Assembly (NCBI GenBank): GCA_026982255.1
Contig: JALSHL010000010.1
Coordinates: 1 to 33,930, forward strand
Source of the DNA: Paracoccaceae bacterium
Lineage (GTDB): Bacteria; Pseudomonadota; Alphaproteobacteria; Rhodobacterales; Rhodobacteraceae
Length of the DNA stretch: 33,930 nt
Reading direction: 5' to 3'
A model generated the notes under the pieces. That model did not search any database and was not told where the DNA came from. It was given only the letters and a program-made list of their open reading frames with translations. Positions within the stretch are counted from its first letter, which is position 1. Every line of letters starts with the position of its first letter. Both the position numbers and the translations under genes were made by a program. Shown piece after piece: positions 1 to 11,346 of this stretch.

Positions 1-649
1 CCGGCATCACGTCCTGCATCCCCTGCGGGGTGTGTGCCGCGAAAACCGCCGTCTGCCAGCCGGGCCAGTTGCGGGATTTTTTCAGGGTCGGTTCGATCCA
101 TTCGGCGAGTTCCGGTGCGCGTTCCAGCGCCGATTGCGCGGCGCGGAAGATGGTTTTCTGTGTGATTCCGGCGGTGAGCGGGTAGACCGGCTCGAACGGC
201 GGCAAATCCGGTGCGGCGTCGGGCGGCAGGATGTGGTCGGGGTGCGGCATCTGGGCAAGCCCGTCGAACAGTTCCACCTTGCCGGAGACGATCCGGCGCG
301 CGCCGATGGGCAAGGTGCGGCGGATCCAGTCCTCGCGGGCGTGGAAAAACACCAGCTGGAAGCCGGTTTCGGCGTCCTCGACCATCACGCGGTAGGGGCG
401 GCCGCGGGTTTGCGGCGGCTGGTGTGCGGTGACGGTGATTTCCACCGTGGCCACCGCCGGAAGCGGCAGGCCCTTGAGCGTGGCACGCGGGCGGCGGTCG
501 ACAACACCGTGCGGCAGGGTGAACAGCAGGTCGCGCGGGCGGTTGATGTCCATATTGGCGAAATTCTGCGCGGATTTCGGGCCGACTCCGGCCAGGGCCG
601 TCAGGTCGGCGAACAGGGGAAACAGAATCTCGGGGCGTGTGCTGCTCAT
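1..649 (-). CDS. recG: ATP-dependent DNA helicase RecG, N-terminal part (cut by window edge)
   Basis: RecG remodels stalled replication forks and branched recombination intermediates. Reading the minus strand from the ATG at 649 gives an open frame of about 216 residues to the window edge. It starts MSSTRPEILFPLF and contains the helix-hairpin-helix-like LAGVGPKSAQNF (about residues 18-29) and the OB-fold wedge region with RPYRVMVEDAETGFQLVFFHARE, the usual N-terminal layout of alphaproteobacterial RecG. The helicase motor lies outside the window. No strong ribosome binding site is visible before the ATG. It lies 31 bases downstream of ligA on the same strand and is probably co-transcribed with it. 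Only the C-terminal truncation limits the call. Confidence 0.9.
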   Translation of the reverse strand, partial: MSSTRPEILFPLFADLTALAGVGPKSAQNFANMDINRPRDLLFTLPHGVVDRRPRATLKGLPLPAVATVEITVTAHQPPQTRGRPYRVMVEDAETGFQLVFFHAREDWIRRTLPIGARRIVSGKVELFDGLAQMPHPDHILPPDAAPDLPPFEPVYPLTAGITQKTIFRAAQSALERAPELAEWIEPTLKKSRNWPGWQTAVFAAHTPQGMQDVMP

Positions 650-680
650 GCGGGCATTTCACGCGATGGCGGCGGTTTTA

Positions 681-3553
<2,873 letters not shown>

Positions 3554-3610
3554 TTACCGGCTTCCTTTTTATTGGTTGCACCCGCTTCTCGATTGTTACT
3601 ATTTCGTAAA

Positions 3611-3641
3611 AAGGTTAACCGAAGGTTACCAACCCAAGGTT
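3611..3641 (-). promoter_or_regulatory. Candidate regulatory region of ctrA: CtrA-like site and AAGGTT repeats
   Basis: The 103-base leader of ctrA holds TTAA-N7-TTAC at 3615-3629 (plus strand), one base from the TTAA-N7-TTAA consensus for CtrA. It starts 62 bases upstream of the ctrA ATG. Overlapping it are three direct copies of AAGGTT at 3611, 3622 and 3636. Known CtrA autoregulation in Caulobacter makes this plausible; binding here is inferred. Confidence 0.45.
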
Positions 3642-3656
3642 GAATATCACCACACG

Positions 3657-3935
3657 TTAAAGTTGTCTATATTTTTTCAGGTGCGTGATCCGCAGACCGC
3701 TGCGGCCGTGTTTGAGCAAGGCAGCCTCCCAAGAGGTGAATTCCTCCTCCGTCAGGTCATACATGCGGCAAACCTCCTCGAGCGTCACCAGCCCGGCGTG
3801 GACGGCCAGCACCACGGTTGCCTTGCGCCGCGCCACCCAGCGGCAGGTGTTTTTCGGCGGCAGATCGCTGCGGGTCAGGTGCGACCCGTCCGGCAGTTTT
3901 ACGGACACCGGTCCGCTTTCCCTTCTGACAAACAT
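3657..3935 (-). CDS. sciP: CtrA inhibitor SciP (DUF1153)
   Basis: SciP is a small helix-turn-helix protein that binds CtrA and blocks transcription from CtrA-dependent promoters in Caulobacter. The 92-residue product starts MFVRRESGPVSVKLPDG and carries the conserved core PPKNTCRWVARRKATVV followed by the helix-turn-helix-like LVTLEEVCRMYDLTEEEF and the terminal LRITHLKKYRQL. I chose the ATG at 3935 because GGGGGA lies about 6 bases before it. An in-frame GTG at 3968 would add 11 poorly conserved residues. The gene lies 103 bases upstream of ctrA in the same direction, so regulator and inhibitor are neighbours, and is divergent from mnmA. Confidence 0.9.
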   Translation of the reverse strand: MFVRRESGPVSVKLPDGSHLTRSDLPPKNTCRWVARRKATVVLAVHAGLVTLEEVCRMYDLTEEEFTSWEAALLKHGRSGLRITHLKKYRQL

Positions 3936-4004
3936 ATTTTCCCCCGATGTTTCCCTCGTGTCCCACACTGGACGGAAACCGTTAAGCAGTTATGAAAGCC
4001 CCGC

Positions 4005-4032
4005 TTGCGAGTGTGTAAAATTTGCCTATATT
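4005..4032 (+). promoter_or_regulatory. Predicted sigma-70-type promoter of mnmA
   Basis: TTGCGA (4005-4010), a 16-base spacer and TATATT (4027-4032) match the housekeeping promoter at 4/6 and 5/6 positions. The expected start near 4039 gives a leader of about 16 bases that contains the AGGAG before the mnmA ATG. Confidence 0.55.
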
Positions 4033-4054
4033 GCCACACATTCAGGAGCGCCCC

Positions 4055-5194
4055 ATGACAGCCGTAAATTCCCTTGGCTTTGCCAAACCCGAAAGCGAAA
4101 CCCGCGTGGTCGTGGCCATGTCGGGCGGTGTGGATTCATCCGTCGTAGCGGCCATGCTGAAACGCGAGGGCTACGATGTGGTCGGGGTGACGCTGCAGCT
4201 CTATGACCACGGGGCGGCGCTGGCCAAGAAAGGCGCCTGCTGTGCCGGTCGCGACATCCACGATGCGCGCCGCGTGGCCGAGGAAATGGGGTTTCCGCAT
4301 TATGTGCTGGATTACGAGAACCGATTCCGGGAAACCGTGATCGAGGAATTCGCCGATGCCTATCTGGCCGGTGCGACGCCGGTGCCCTGCATCCGCTGCA
4401 ACGAAAAGGTGAAGTTCCGCGATCTGCTGGAAACCGCGCGCGATCTGGGCGCGGACTGCATGGCGACAGGGCATTACATCCAGCGTTTCGACGGCGACAA
4501 GGCGGAGCTACACCAGGCCGCCGACCCCGACCGCGACCAGAGCTATTTCCTGTTTTCCACCACGCAGGAGCAGCTGGACTATCTGCGGTTCCCGCTCGGC
4601 CACCTGAAATCCAAGGCCGAGACCCGCGCGCTGGCAACCGAATTCGGGCTGGCGGTGGCGGACAAGCCGGACAGTCAGGATATCTGCTTTGTGCCCAATG
4701 GCTCCTACGCCGAGGTGATCGAGAAACTGCGCCCCGGTGCCGCCGACCCCGGCGATATTGTGCATCTGGACGGCGAGGTTCTGGGACAACATCGCGGCGT
4801 GATCCACTATACCATCGGGCAGCGGCGCGGGCTGGGAATCGGCGGGCGCGAGCCGCTTTATGTGGTGAAGCTCGACCCCGATACGCGGCAGGTCGTCGTC
4901 GGCCCGCGCGAGGCGCTCGGCAAATTGCGTATTCCGGTGGCCGAGGTCAACTGGCTGGGCGATACGGATTTCGAAAACGCGCCCGAGGGCGGCTGGGAAA
5001 TGCGGGTGCGGGTGCGCTCCACCCGCCCACCGAAACCGGCGCGCATCATTCCCGCCGGCCCGCATACGGCCATTGTCGAACTGGCAGAGCCCGAAGACGG
5101 GGTATCCCCCGGGCAGGCCTGTGTATTCTATGCCCCCGACAGCACCCGCATCTATGGCGGGGGCTGGATTGTCAAAGAACAGGAAACACCATGA
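4055..5194 (+). CDS. mnmA: tRNA-specific 2-thiouridylase MnmA
   Basis: MnmA thiolates U34 of tRNAs for Lys, Glu and Gln, taking sulfur from a persulfide relay. The 379-residue protein has the ATP-pyrophosphatase P-loop SGGVDSS (23-29), the catalytic cysteine in [11 protein letters not shown] (Cys115) and the second active-site cysteine in DSQDICFVP (Cys211), followed by the central and C-terminal beta-barrel domains ([20 protein letters not shown]). The ATG at 4055 follows AGGAG by about 7 bases. An in-frame TTG at 4022 is rejected because it falls within the predicted promoter. The stop overlaps the start of the M20 peptidase gene (ATGA), indicating translational coupling. It is divergent from sciP. 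Confidence 0.96.
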   Translation: MTAVNSLGFAKPESETRVVVAMSGGVDSSVVAAMLKREGYDVVGVTLQLYDHGAALAKKGACCAGRDIHDARRVAEEMGFPHYVLDYENRFRETVIEEFADAYLAGATPVPCIRCNEKVKFRDLLETARDLGADCMATGHYIQRFDGDKAELHQAADPDRDQSYFLFSTTQEQLDYLRFPLGHLKSKAETRALATEFGLAVADKPDSQDICFVPNGSYAEVIEKLRPGAADPGDIVHLDGEVLGQHRGVIHYTIGQRRGLGIGGREPLYVVKLDPDTRQVVVGPREALGKLRIPVAEVNWLGDTDFENAPEGGWEMRVRVRSTRPPKPARIIPAGPHTAIVELAEPEDGVSPGQACVFYAPDSTRIYGGGWIVKEQETP

Positions 5195-6561
5195 GCAACC
5201 TTGATGCCGCCCTTGCAAAGGCCGATGAAAACATCCCCGCCGCGCTGGAGCGCCTGTTCGAACTGCTGCGGATCGAAAGCATTTCCACCGATCCGGCCTA
5301 TGCCGGTGCATGTGTCAGGGCCGCCGACTGGCTGGTGGCGCAGTTGAACGATATCGGTTTCAGGGCCGAACGTCGCGACACCCCCGGCCATCCGATGGTG
5401 GTGGCCCATTCCGGCGGCGAGGGGCGGCACATGCTGTTTTACGGGCATTACGATGTGCAGCCGGTCGATCCGCTCGACCTCTGGGACCGGCCGCCGTTCG
5501 ATCCGGCCATCGAGGACACGCCGAAGGGCAAGGTGATCCGCGCGCGCGGGGCCTCGGACGACAAGGGGCAGCTGATGACCTTTGTCGAGGCCTGCCGCGC
5601 CTGGAAGGATGTGACCGGCGAACTGCCCGGCAATATTTCCATCCTGTTCGAGGGGGAGGAGGAAAGCGGATCGCCCTCGCTGATCCCGTTTTTGCAGGAA
5701 AACGCCGAGGAGCTGAAAGCCGACATCGCGCTGGTTTGCGATACCGGCCTGTGGGACGAGAACACCCCTGCGATCTCCACCATGCTGCGCGGGCTGGTGG
5801 GCGAGGACTTCACCATCCATGCCGCCAGCAAGGACCTGCATTCGGGCATGTATGGCGGCCCCGCAATCAACCCGATCCGCGTGCTGACCCGTATTCTGGC
5901 CGGTCTGCATGACGATAACGGGCGCATCACCCTGCCCGGTTTCTATGACGGCGTGCCGGAGATTTCGCTGGAAATCAAGGCGCAGTGGGACGGGCTGGAT
6001 TTCGACGCCGCGCATTTTCTGGGCGAGGTCGGCCTGTCGGAACCGGCCGGCGAAAAGGGCTATTCAGCGCTGGAGCAAATCTGGGCGCGCCCGACCTGCG
6101 ATATCAACGGCATCATCGGCGGCTATACCGGCGAGGGTTTCAAAACCGTGCTGCCCGCCGAAGCCAGCGCCAAGGTTTCCTTCCGGCTCGTCGGCACGCA
6201 GGACCCGGAACAGATCAGCGCCGCCTTCCGGCAATATGTGCAGGACAACCTGCCGCCGGATTGCTCGGTCTCCTTCCGCGAGAAGGACGGCGCCGGTGCC
6301 ACCACCCTGCCCGTCGAGGCCGAGGAGTTCGCGCTGGCCCGCGACGCGCTGTCGGCGGAATGGCCGAACGAGGCGATTTTTGCCGGTTGTGGCGGTTCCA
6401 TCCCGATTGTCGGGCATTTTCAGGAAATCCTCGGCATGGATTCCGTGCTGATCGGGTTCGGGCTGGACGACGACCAGATCCACTCGCCGAACGAAAAATA
6501 TGCCCTGCGTAGTTTCGAAAAAGGTATCCGCAGCTGGATTCGGGTGCTTGACGCGCTGTAG
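5191..6561 (+). CDS. M20 family metallopeptidase (dipeptidase/deacylase type)
   Basis: This is a 456-residue dinuclear zinc hydrolase of the M20 family (ArgE/DapE/ACY1/CPG2 group). Visible motifs are the zinc site GHYDVQP (His86, Asp88), the bridging Asp in RGASDDKG (about 123), the catalytic EGEEESGS (Glu156-157), the zinc Asp in CDTG (184), the lid-domain DLHSGMYGG (His217) and the terminal zinc histidine in DDQIHSPNE. The overall pattern, including SGMYGG and a long lid domain, is closest to cytosolic dipeptidases of the carnosinase/PepV-like type, but the substrate cannot be read from sequence. No signal peptide is seen. AGGA lies about 6 bases before the ATG, within mnmA. Confidence 0.88.
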   Translation: MSNLDAALAKADENIPAALERLFELLRIESISTDPAYAGACVRAADWLVAQLNDIGFRAERRDTPGHPMVVAHSGGEGRHMLFYGHYDVQPVDPLDLWDRPPFDPAIEDTPKGKVIRARGASDDKGQLMTFVEACRAWKDVTGELPGNISILFEGEEESGSPSLIPFLQENAEELKADIALVCDTGLWDENTPAISTMLRGLVGEDFTIHAASKDLHSGMYGGPAINPIRVLTRILAGLHDDNGRITLPGFYDGVPEISLEIKAQWDGLDFDAAHFLGEVGLSEPAGEKGYSALEQIWARPTCDINGIIGGYTGEGFKTVLPAEASAKVSFRLVGTQDPEQISAAFRQYVQDNLPPDCSVSFREKDGAGATTLPVEAEEFALARDALSAEWPNEAIFAGCGGSIPIVGHFQEILGMDSVLIGFGLDDDQIHSPNEKYALRSFEKGIRSWIRVLDAL

Positions 6562-6614
6562 GGGTGGGTTTTTTCGGGGGCGCTGTCGCTGGTGAAAGCC
6601 GCACCGGTTCCAAT

Positions 6615-6636
6615 TCCACTAAACTAGTTTAGTGGA
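6615..6636. repeat. 22-base perfect palindrome between convergent genes
   Basis: TCCACTAAACT is followed directly by its exact reverse complement, with no mismatch. G-T wobble plus two further pairs could extend an RNA stem by three. It lies 54 bases after the M20 peptidase stop and 48 bases after the hydrolase stop, so it could end transcription in both directions, but neither strand has a clean T-run after it. It also has the form of an operator. The role is unassigned. Confidence 0.75.
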
Positions 6637-6637
6637 G

Positions 6638-6646
6638 TTATCCACA
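6638..6646 (+). promoter_or_regulatory. Consensus DnaA box
   Basis: TTATCCACA matches the strict nine-base DnaA recognition sequence exactly. It begins one base after the palindrome at 6615-6636 and is followed by A+T-rich sequence up to about 6665. I see only this one box in the gap, so it is not an origin on this evidence. Confidence 0.5.
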
Positions 6647-6683
6647 GGTATATTTTTCATTATATGCCAATGGGTTGAACGAT

Positions 6684-7535
6684 TTATCCGGTTCCGAACG
6701 CCCGCTGCAAGAACCGCACCAGAACATCCGCGTGTGCCTCGATCTTGTCGATGGAGCCGTGGTGCGCGCCCTCGACCAGCAGGGTTTCGTCCTTTTGCGG
6801 ATTACAGTTGGCGGCGATTTCATTGAAATCCGAGACCGGCACCGCGCGGTCCTCGTCCCCGTGCACCAGCAGCACCGGAGCGGTGATCTTGCGGATGGTA
6901 TGCACCGGCGCGATATCCGCGAAACGGTGGCCGATCACCCATTCGATATAGCGCAGCGCCATGCGGGCCAGCGGGCGCGGGATGTGCAGCTTCGCCAGCC
7001 AGCGTTGCATCAGGGTCTCGGGGTGGGCGAAACTGGCCACCGAGATCACCGCCGCGATGTCGTCGCGCCGCGAGGCTTCCAGCAGCACCGCCGCCGCGCC
7101 GACGGAATGGCCCATGAGGGCAACGCGCCCTTGTGAATGCCCGCGCAGCCAGTCCGCTGCCGCGCCCGCATCCCCGGCGAATTTCGGCATGGCGGAATAG
7201 CCGTCCGAGGGGCTGCGCCCGTGCCCGCGCGCGTCCACCAGCAACACATTGAAACCGGCGCGATAAAGCGGTGCCGCCAGTGGCAGCATGATTCCCGCAT
7301 TCGCACCCCAGCCATGCAGCAGCACCACATTCGGCGCGTCGGGATCCTCCGGCACCAGCCACCAGCCGAACAGGGTTTTGCCGTGAGCTGTCGGCACGGC
7401 CACCTGCCGGAAGGCCATGCCGAAATCCGGCGGCTCCTGCGTTTCCGCGACCCTTGGCGCGCGAAACCCGAAGTGGATTGCCGCCACGAAACCGGCAGCA
7501 AGAACCGCCAGAGACAGCGCGAGCCAGAGCATCAT
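6684..7535 (-). CDS. Alpha/beta hydrolase with N-terminal membrane anchor
   Basis: The 283-residue protein begins with a hydrophobic segment (about residues 3-24, MLWLALSLAVLAAGFVAAI) that looks like a signal anchor. A complete alpha/beta-hydrolase fold follows: oxyanion motif LLHGWGANAG (72-81), nucleophile elbow GHSVGA (Ser144), acid in HGDEDRAVP (Asp227/229) and catalytic histidine in EGAHHGS (258/259). This resembles the BEM46/YfhR-like group of membrane-anchored hydrolases of unknown substrate. It ends a four-gene minus-strand run after glnE, the aldolase and an 86-residue unknown. Its ATG overlaps the preceding stop (ATGA), so translation is probably coupled. Confidence 0.85.
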   Translation of the reverse strand: MMLWLALSLAVLAAGFVAAIHFGFRAPRVAETQEPPDFGMAFRQVAVPTAHGKTLFGWWLVPEDPDAPNVVLLHGWGANAGIMLPLAAPLYRAGFNVLLVDARGHGRSPSDGYSAMPKFAGDAGAAADWLRGHSQGRVALMGHSVGAAAVLLEASRRDDIAAVISVASFAHPETLMQRWLAKLHIPRPLARMALRYIEWVIGHRFADIAPVHTIRKITAPVLLVHGDEDRAVPVSDFNEIAANCNPQKDETLLVEGAHHGSIDKIEAHADVLVRFLQRAFGTG

Positions 7536-7792
7536 TGCCGCCGCCTGCCACGCCGGCGCGGGTTGGGCACATCCGCCAGCGCCTGTTGCAATATTTCCGT
7601 CATCGGATGGTCCGGATGGGCGGGGCGGTAATGCGCCAGAAGCGCGGCGCTATGGGTGTGGGTGCTTTCCCCGGCCGGCACGCCGAGCGCCCAGTCAAGG
7701 AAAATCGCGCGGCATTCCGGCGCGGAGATCCCCTCGATGCGATAGGCCTCGGCAATCAGGCCGCGCGGATCGCAAGGCAGATCCCCCTTCAT
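7532..7792 (-). CDS. Conserved small protein of unknown function (86 aa)
   Basis: An 86-residue frame from the ATG at 7792 to the TGA at 7532 overlaps both neighbours by four bases (ATGA at each junction), strong evidence for a real coupled gene. The sequence starts MKGDLPCDPRGLIAEAYRIEG, has a central FLDWALGVPAG and an HPDHPMTEILQQAL helix, and ends in a very basic RRRGRRRQ tail. It looks like a small helical cytosolic protein with a possible nucleic-acid-contacting tail. I do not recognise a characterised family. Its position between an HpcH/HpaI aldolase and a hydrolase does not settle a function. Confidence 0.75.
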   Translation of the reverse strand: MKGDLPCDPRGLIAEAYRIEGISAPECRAIFLDWALGVPAGESTHTHSAALLAHYRPAHPDHPMTEILQQALADVPNPRRRGRRRQ

Positions 7793-8511
7793 GCCTGCCC
7801 CCGTGCCGCCTGCAGGGCCGTATCCAGCGACCCTGCCAGATTGGCAACATCGCTGGCCACGGCGATATGGCTGAAACCCAGAGCGGCCAGAACCTCCGGC
7901 GTGCCGCGCGGGAAAGTCACCGCGCCGCAGGTCAGCCCGTGTGCCTTGGCCACTTCGGCAATCCGTTTTGCGGCCTCCAGAGTCTCGCGACTGTCGATGC
8001 CGACGCCCGCATCGGCGGAATAGTCCGCAGGGCCGAAGAACAATTCGCTGATGCCTTCCACGGCGGCAATCGCCCCGATATTTTCCAGCCCCGCGACCGA
8101 TTCGATCTGCACTGCCAGAAATCCGTCGCGGTTCCAGCGGGTTTTGTATTCTTCGGCCTTGCGCCCCCAACCGGCGGCCCGCACCACGGTGCGCGCATCG
8201 CCGCGCGCGCCTCTGGGGGCGTAAAACGTCCAGTCCACGATCTGCCGCGCCGCTTCGGCGCTTTCGACCTTCGGCACCATCACCCCGTCGGCGCCCGCGT
8301 CCAGCACCCGCTTGATCCAGGCTTCGGAGGCCTCGGGCACGCGCACGATGGCTTCGGCCCGCGCGCCGATCGCCATCAGTTGCGCCTGTGCGGTTTCCAC
8401 GCTGGCGGGGCCGTGTTCCAGATCGACCACGACAAAATCGAACCCCGTTCCGGCAACAATATCCGCCACCTGAAGCGACGGCATGTCCAGCCAGCATCCG
8501 TATTTCGGCAT
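7789..8511 (-). CDS. HpcH/HpaI aldolase family protein
   Basis: This 240-residue class II (metal-dependent) aldolase of the HpcH/HpaI family would catalyse aldol cleavage or addition with pyruvate and an aldehyde. Family residues are in place: catalytic His in VVDLEHGPAS (His33), Arg in IVRVPE (57), metal-binding Glu in AVQIES (137) and Asp in FFGPADYS (163). DGVMVPKVES (76-85) is also typical. The natural substrate is not evident. The start abuts the glnE stop with no gap and the stop overlaps the next gene, so it belongs to the glnE run. Confidence 0.88.
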   Translation of the reverse strand: MPKYGCWLDMPSLQVADIVAGTGFDFVVVDLEHGPASVETAQAQLMAIGARAEAIVRVPEASEAWIKRVLDAGADGVMVPKVESAEAARQIVDWTFYAPRGARGDARTVVRAAGWGRKAEEYKTRWNRDGFLAVQIESVAGLENIGAIAAVEGISELFFGPADYSADAGVGIDSRETLEAAKRIAEVAKAHGLTCGAVTFPRGTPEVLAALGFSHIAVASDVANLAGSLDTALQAARGQA

Positions 8512-11307
8512 TTACCCCTCCTGTTCCAGCGTTTTCGCGATGATCGCCGCCATGTTTGCGGCTGTTTCCAGCAGCTTTGCCTCCAGCGCGGCAATGTCCT
8601 TCACATCCGCCACTTTCACCAGCAAGTCAAGGAAGCCCCTGCCCGCCCTTGCCGGATCGACCGGCCCGTCCACGGCCAGCCGCGCCACCTGCTGAATGCC
8701 GGAAAACAGCCGCAGGGCCGCAACGATTGCAGCGCCGTCCGCCTGCGAAACCCAGCCGGCGCGCACCAGTTCCGGCACCATCTCCACGGGTCGTTTTACA
8801 TCCGCAAGCCCATACAGAACCGCGCCGGTCTGCAACAGCAGTTCGATATCCATCAAGGATCCCGCGCCGTGTTTCAGCTCCCACGGGTTGCGCGCGGAAT
8901 CGCCTTTGGCCTCGGCCAGTCTGGCGCGCATTTCGATCACATCGGCAATCACCCTGGCGCGGTCGTGCGGCTGGCACAGGGCCGCGCGGATCGCGCCTTC
9001 GACGTCCGCCACCAGATCGGCGCGCCCCGCCACAACCCGCGCCCGCGACAGCGCGAGGTGTTCCCATGTCCAGGCCTCGGTTTTCTGGTATTCGGCAAAG
9101 GCCGCCAGCGAGGTCGCCACCGGACCCTGCCGCCCCGAGGGACGCAGCCGCATATCGACCTCGTAGAGCGCCCCTTCGGCCGTCGGCACCGTCAGCGCGG
9201 AAATCAGCGCCTGCGTCAGACGGGCGAAATACGGGCTGATGGCCAGCGGGCGCGGACCATCCGAGGCCTCCGCCCCTTCGGCGTCATAGACCACGATCAG
9301 GTCGAGGTCCGAGGTCGCCGTCATCTCGCGCGAGCCGAGTTTTCCCATGGCAATCACCGCCGCCCCCTTGCCCGGTGGCGGACCGTAGCGACGGGCGAAA
9401 TTCTCGCAGACGGTCGGAAACAGCACCGACAGGCAGGCCTCGGCCACGTTCGAGTAGGCCAGCGCCGCCTCCTCCGCCCCCGATATCCGGCGCAGCAGAT
9501 GCACGCCGATGCGGAACTGCTGCTCCTTGACCCAGCGCCGCGCGGTGTCCAGCGCCGCCTCGTAATCCGCAGCCGTTTCGATCTGCGCGGCGATATCGGC
9601 GCGCAGGCACTCCAGACCGGGCAGGCTGGCGAAAAAATCCGTTCCGACCACCGCGTCGAACACTTTCGCGTTGCGCCCCAGATAGCGGGCCAGTTCCGGC
9701 GCCGTGGCGCAGATATCCACCAGCAGGTCGAGCAGATGCGGGTTGGCCTCGAACAGGGAGAACAGTTGCACCCCTGCGGGCAGGCCGGACAGGAAGGCAT
9801 CGAACTGGATCAAGGCCTCGTCAGGGCTGGCGGAATCCGACAGGCGACGCAGGATTTCCGGCTTCAGGCGCGCAAAAATCCGGCGGGCGCGGTCGGAACG
9901 CAGGGCGGGCAGGCTCTCCCATTTCTGCATGATTTCTTCGGCGCGATCGGGCAGATCCTCCGGCAGCTCCGTTTCCTCGCCGTCGGCGGCAAAAAAACGC
10001 TCGGTCATCCGGTGGACCTTTTGCAGGCGCTCCCTGATCCTGCCCTCGAAAGCCGCCGGATCGCTTTCGCCGCAAAACGCCGCCAGCCGCTGCCGCTTTT
10101 CCGGAGCCTCGGGGATCCGGTGTGTCTGGGCATCGTCGAGCATCTGCAAGCGGTGTTCCAGCGTGCGATGCGCCACATAGGATTCGTGCAGATATGCCTC
10201 GACCTCTGCCGATATCCATCCCTTTTGCCGCAACGCCGCCAGAGCCTTCAGCGTCTCTCGCTGGCGAATACCGGCGTCGCGTCCGCCCCAGATGATCTGC
10301 TGGGTCTGGGTGAAAAACTCGATCTCGCGAATGCCGCCGCGCCCCAGCTTCATGTCGTGGCCGGGGACGGAAACCGCGCCATGCAGGCCCTTGTGCTCGC
10401 GAATCCGCAGCCGCATGTTATGCGCGTCCTCGATGGCGGCAAAATCGAGATACTTGCGCCAGATGAACGGTTTGAGCCGCTCCAGAAACGCCTGCCCTGC
10501 CCTGATGTCCCCCGCGCAGGGCCGCGCCTTGATAAAGGCCGCGCGCTCCCATGTGCGGCCGAGGCTTTCGTAATACCGTTCCGCCGGTTCCATGGCGATA
10601 CACACCGGCGTCACCGCCGCGTCGGGGCGCAGGCGCAGGTCGGTGCGGAACACATAGCCCTCGGCGGTATTGGCCGAGAGCAGCTTGACCATCCGCTGTG
10701 TCACCCGGATGAAACCGGCGCGCACCTCGGCGTAGTTTTCCGGCGCGTGGCGGGTTTCGTCGAACAGCATGATCAGGTCGATGTCCGAGGAATAGTTCAG
10801 CTCCCCCGCGCCCATCTTGCCCATGGCCAGCGCCACCATACCGGCGGCGTCCTTCGCATCTTCCGGCGTGCAGCCGGGCAGCTTGCCGCGCGCGATTTCC
10901 GCTGCCACCAGATGCTCCAGCGCCGCCTGCACCGCCGCATCGGCAAGTCGTGTCAGCGCCCCCGTCACCTGTTCCAGCGTCCAGATCCCGCCGAGGTCCG
11001 CCAGCCCCGCCAGCAGCGCCCCGCGCCGCTTCGCCTGTCGCAGGTTGTCCGAGAGCGCCTGAAAACTGTCGCCGCCGATGTCGGCCAGAATGGACTCGAA
11101 AACCGCCGCCGCATCCCGGGCCGCGACCGAACGCAGCCAGTCGCCCTCGCGCTGCATCAACCGTTCGAGATAGGGGCTGCACGCCGCCGTCCCCGCGATC
11201 AGGTCCAGCAGGTTTTCCGGCAGGCCGGCAAAGGATTCGCGCGCCTCCTGCCCCCGTTCGGCATCGAACGGAAGCGGCGCCTTGCTGACATCATGGAGCG
11301 TATTCAT
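8512..11307 (-). CDS. glnE: Bifunctional glutamine synthetase adenylyltransferase/adenylyl-removing enzyme GlnE
   Basis: GlnE adds AMP to, and removes it from, glutamine synthetase in response to PII signalling, tuning nitrogen assimilation. The 931-residue protein shows the two-fold layout: the N-terminal deadenylylase nucleotidyltransferase domain with YSSDIDLIMLFDE (Asp175/177), a helical linker, and the C-terminal adenylyltransferase domain with TSDLDLIVVYDAEG (about residue 665) and DMRLRPSGRQGPVATS. The matching DLRLRPDAAVTPV motif is present in the N-terminal half. Length is close to the family norm. The ATG at 11307 has only a weak ribosome binding site. A PaaG-like gene lies 39 bases upstream on the same strand. 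Confidence 0.96.
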   Translation of the reverse strand: MNTLHDVSKAPLPFDAERGQEARESFAGLPENLLDLIAGTAACSPYLERLMQREGDWLRSVAARDAAAVFESILADIGGDSFQALSDNLRQAKRRGALLAGLADLGGIWTLEQVTGALTRLADAAVQAALEHLVAAEIARGKLPGCTPEDAKDAAGMVALAMGKMGAGELNYSSDIDLIMLFDETRHAPENYAEVRAGFIRVTQRMVKLLSANTAEGYVFRTDLRLRPDAAVTPVCIAMEPAERYYESLGRTWERAAFIKARPCAGDIRAGQAFLERLKPFIWRKYLDFAAIEDAHNMRLRIREHKGLHGAVSVPGHDMKLGRGGIREIEFFTQTQQIIWGGRDAGIRQRETLKALAALRQKGWISAEVEAYLHESYVAHRTLEHRLQMLDDAQTHRIPEAPEKRQRLAAFCGESDPAAFEGRIRERLQKVHRMTERFFAADGEETELPEDLPDRAEEIMQKWESLPALRSDRARRIFARLKPEILRRLSDSASPDEALIQFDAFLSGLPAGVQLFSLFEANPHLLDLLVDICATAPELARYLGRNAKVFDAVVGTDFFASLPGLECLRADIAAQIETAADYEAALDTARRWVKEQQFRIGVHLLRRISGAEEAALAYSNVAEACLSVLFPTVCENFARRYGPPPGKGAAVIAMGKLGSREMTATSDLDLIVVYDAEGAEASDGPRPLAISPYFARLTQALISALTVPTAEGALYEVDMRLRPSGRQGPVATSLAAFAEYQKTEAWTWEHLALSRARVVAGRADLVADVEGAIRAALCQPHDRARVIADVIEMRARLAEAKGDSARNPWELKHGAGSLMDIELLLQTGAVLYGLADVKRPVEMVPELVRAGWVSQADGAAIVAALRLFSGIQQVARLAVDGPVDPARAGRGFLDLLVKVADVKDIAALEAKLLETAANMAAIIAKTLEQEG

Positions 11308-11346
11308 AGGGCCAGAATGGCATCATTCCGGCGCGGGTCAAGCGGC

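Noticed and set aside
3936-3990. CtrA-like TTAA-N7-TGAA at 3982-3996 upstream of sciP
   Set aside because: One half differs and it overlaps no recognisable promoter element; too weak to list as a site.
6562-6683. Replication origin at the DnaA box
   Set aside because: Only one consensus box, no unwinding-type repeat set, and no origin-associated genes nearby.
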